Below are positions 50,855 to 51,169 of a stretch of DNA of 51,169 nt, piece after piece. Source of the stretch: Boseongicola sp. (GTDB taxonomy: Bacteria; Pseudomonadota; Alphaproteobacteria; Rhodobacterales; Rhodobacteraceae). Both the position numbers and the translations under genes were made by a program. The first letter of the stretch is position 1, and every line of letters starts with the position of its first letter. The notes below the pieces were generated by a model. The model saw only the letters and a list, made by a program, of their open reading frames with translations. It ran no database searches and was not told the DNA's origin. The stretch is from NCBI GenBank assembly GCA_028824715.1, contig JAPPCV010000146.1, positions 1 through 51,169 of the forward strand. The letters are read 5' to 3'.

Positions 50855-51169
50855 GGCGCGCAGTCGTGCACCAATGTCGGCGGCACGGTCAAGAGCAATT
50901 GAAAATGGCGCCAGCCGCGGTTCAGGGCGGAGCGCGTGATTTTTGGCCCGTCTTCGGAAGGCCGCCCTGACCTGCCCACGTGCCTGTCGACAGGATCTGC
51001 GCCGACAGCCGATGCCGACAGCGTAACGTCACTCGTTCACGGCCTGCGTTCATGCAAGGCCCTTCGAGGAATGCGTGACACGGAGTCGGCGGGACGTGAC
51101 ACGTTCCCTGTCAACCTCGTATGCTCCGAGAATCAGAAAGGGACCGGGAGGTGGCTGTGGATAAGTTGG
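50855..51169. promoter_or_regulatory. Intergenic region at right edge of window
   Basis: No gene was recognised in this roughly 315-bp stretch. It is upstream of the HD hydrolase gene (minus) and probably of a plus-strand gene beyond the window. GTGACAC occurs twice (51075-51081 and 51096-51102). A perfect DnaA box in reverse orientation is at 51156-51164. Confidence 0.4.
51156..51164 (-). promoter_or_regulatory. Consensus DnaA box (TGTGGATAA) at window edge
   Basis: This is a perfect match to the DnaA box complement, about 21 kb from the oriC candidate. It may be a regulatory DnaA site for the gene beyond the edge, or a chance match. Confidence 0.45.

Noticed and set aside
1-51169. tRNA, rRNA, CRISPR arrays, prophage genes or full IS transposases
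   Set aside because: None was recognised by eye on either strand; a covariance-model or profile search would be needed to exclude small RNAs.

Overview
This 51 kb window is chromosomal DNA from a GC-rich alphaproteobacterium, most likely of the order Rhodobacterales. That assignment rests on gene content and order: a RegB/SenC/RegA redox-signalling locus, a tsaE-amgK-murU-addB-addA-trxA string, a secB/fxsA/Tim44-like/Smr group, hslUV, a maf-aroE-coaE-dnaQ operon, and rho-mnmE-mnmG-rsmG-parA-parB beside a probable replication origin. No rRNA, tRNA or CRISPR array was recognised. I do not name a genus.

Layout. (a) 1-5.5 kb is an accessory, very GC-rich and partly decayed stretch: a Fic-family remnant, an intact NYN/LOTUS protein, a small Cys-containing protein, a frameshifted BrnT toxin with an intact HTH antitoxin, a broken membrane-protein gene and an apparently intact AbiE type IV toxin-antitoxin pair. 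(b) 5.3-12.1 kb (minus strand) holds a small hypothetical gene, a two-subunit ABC exporter, CCA-adding enzyme, a NUDIX CoA pyrophosphatase and Hsp33. (c) 12.3-20 kb carries argG, a sulfotransferase-like gene, msrA, mutS followed by a degenerate second copy of the mutS tail, and hrcA-grpE. (d) 20.1-22.6 kb is the plus-strand operon rph-rdgB-hemW. (e) 22.6-29.9 kb (minus strand) is parB-parA-rsmG-mnmG-mnmE-rho-hemJ when read from left to right. Two perfect parS sites are embedded in the first codons of rsmG and mnmG. (f) 29.93-30.33 kb is an AT-enriched gap with several DnaA-box-like sequences, one a perfect consensus touching the maf start codon. It is the best oriC candidate, and transcription diverges from it on both sides. 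(g) 30.3-33 kb is the maf-aroE-coaE-dnaQ operon. (h) 33-35.8 kb has secB, a MITE-like element with terminal inverted repeats and flanking direct repeats, fxsA, a Tim44-like gene, a tiny coupled ORF and an Smr-domain gene. (i) 35.9-48.7 kb is mostly minus strand: hslU and hslV split by a Tat-exported DM13 protein, then trxA, addA, addB, murU, amgK, tsaE and regB. (j) 48.7-51.2 kb has senC and regA on plus, an HD hydrolase on minus, and an upstream region ending in another consensus DnaA box.

How the genes fit together. The centre is an origin/segregation domain: DnaA boxes, parS sites, ParAB, and translation and tRNA-modification genes reading away from the origin. The right half combines protein quality control (SecB, HslUV, Trx), double-strand-break repair (AddAB), cell-wall recycling (AmgK/MurU) and redox control (RegBA/SenC). 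The left end is an accessory region where several toxin-antitoxin-type modules are decaying around one intact AbiE pair. The strongest unusual signals are the MITE-like element next to secB, the relic of a mutS-tail duplication, the compositionally distinct parB overlapping hemW, the parS sites inside coding sequence, and the 46-codon ORF joined by ATGA overlaps to both neighbours.
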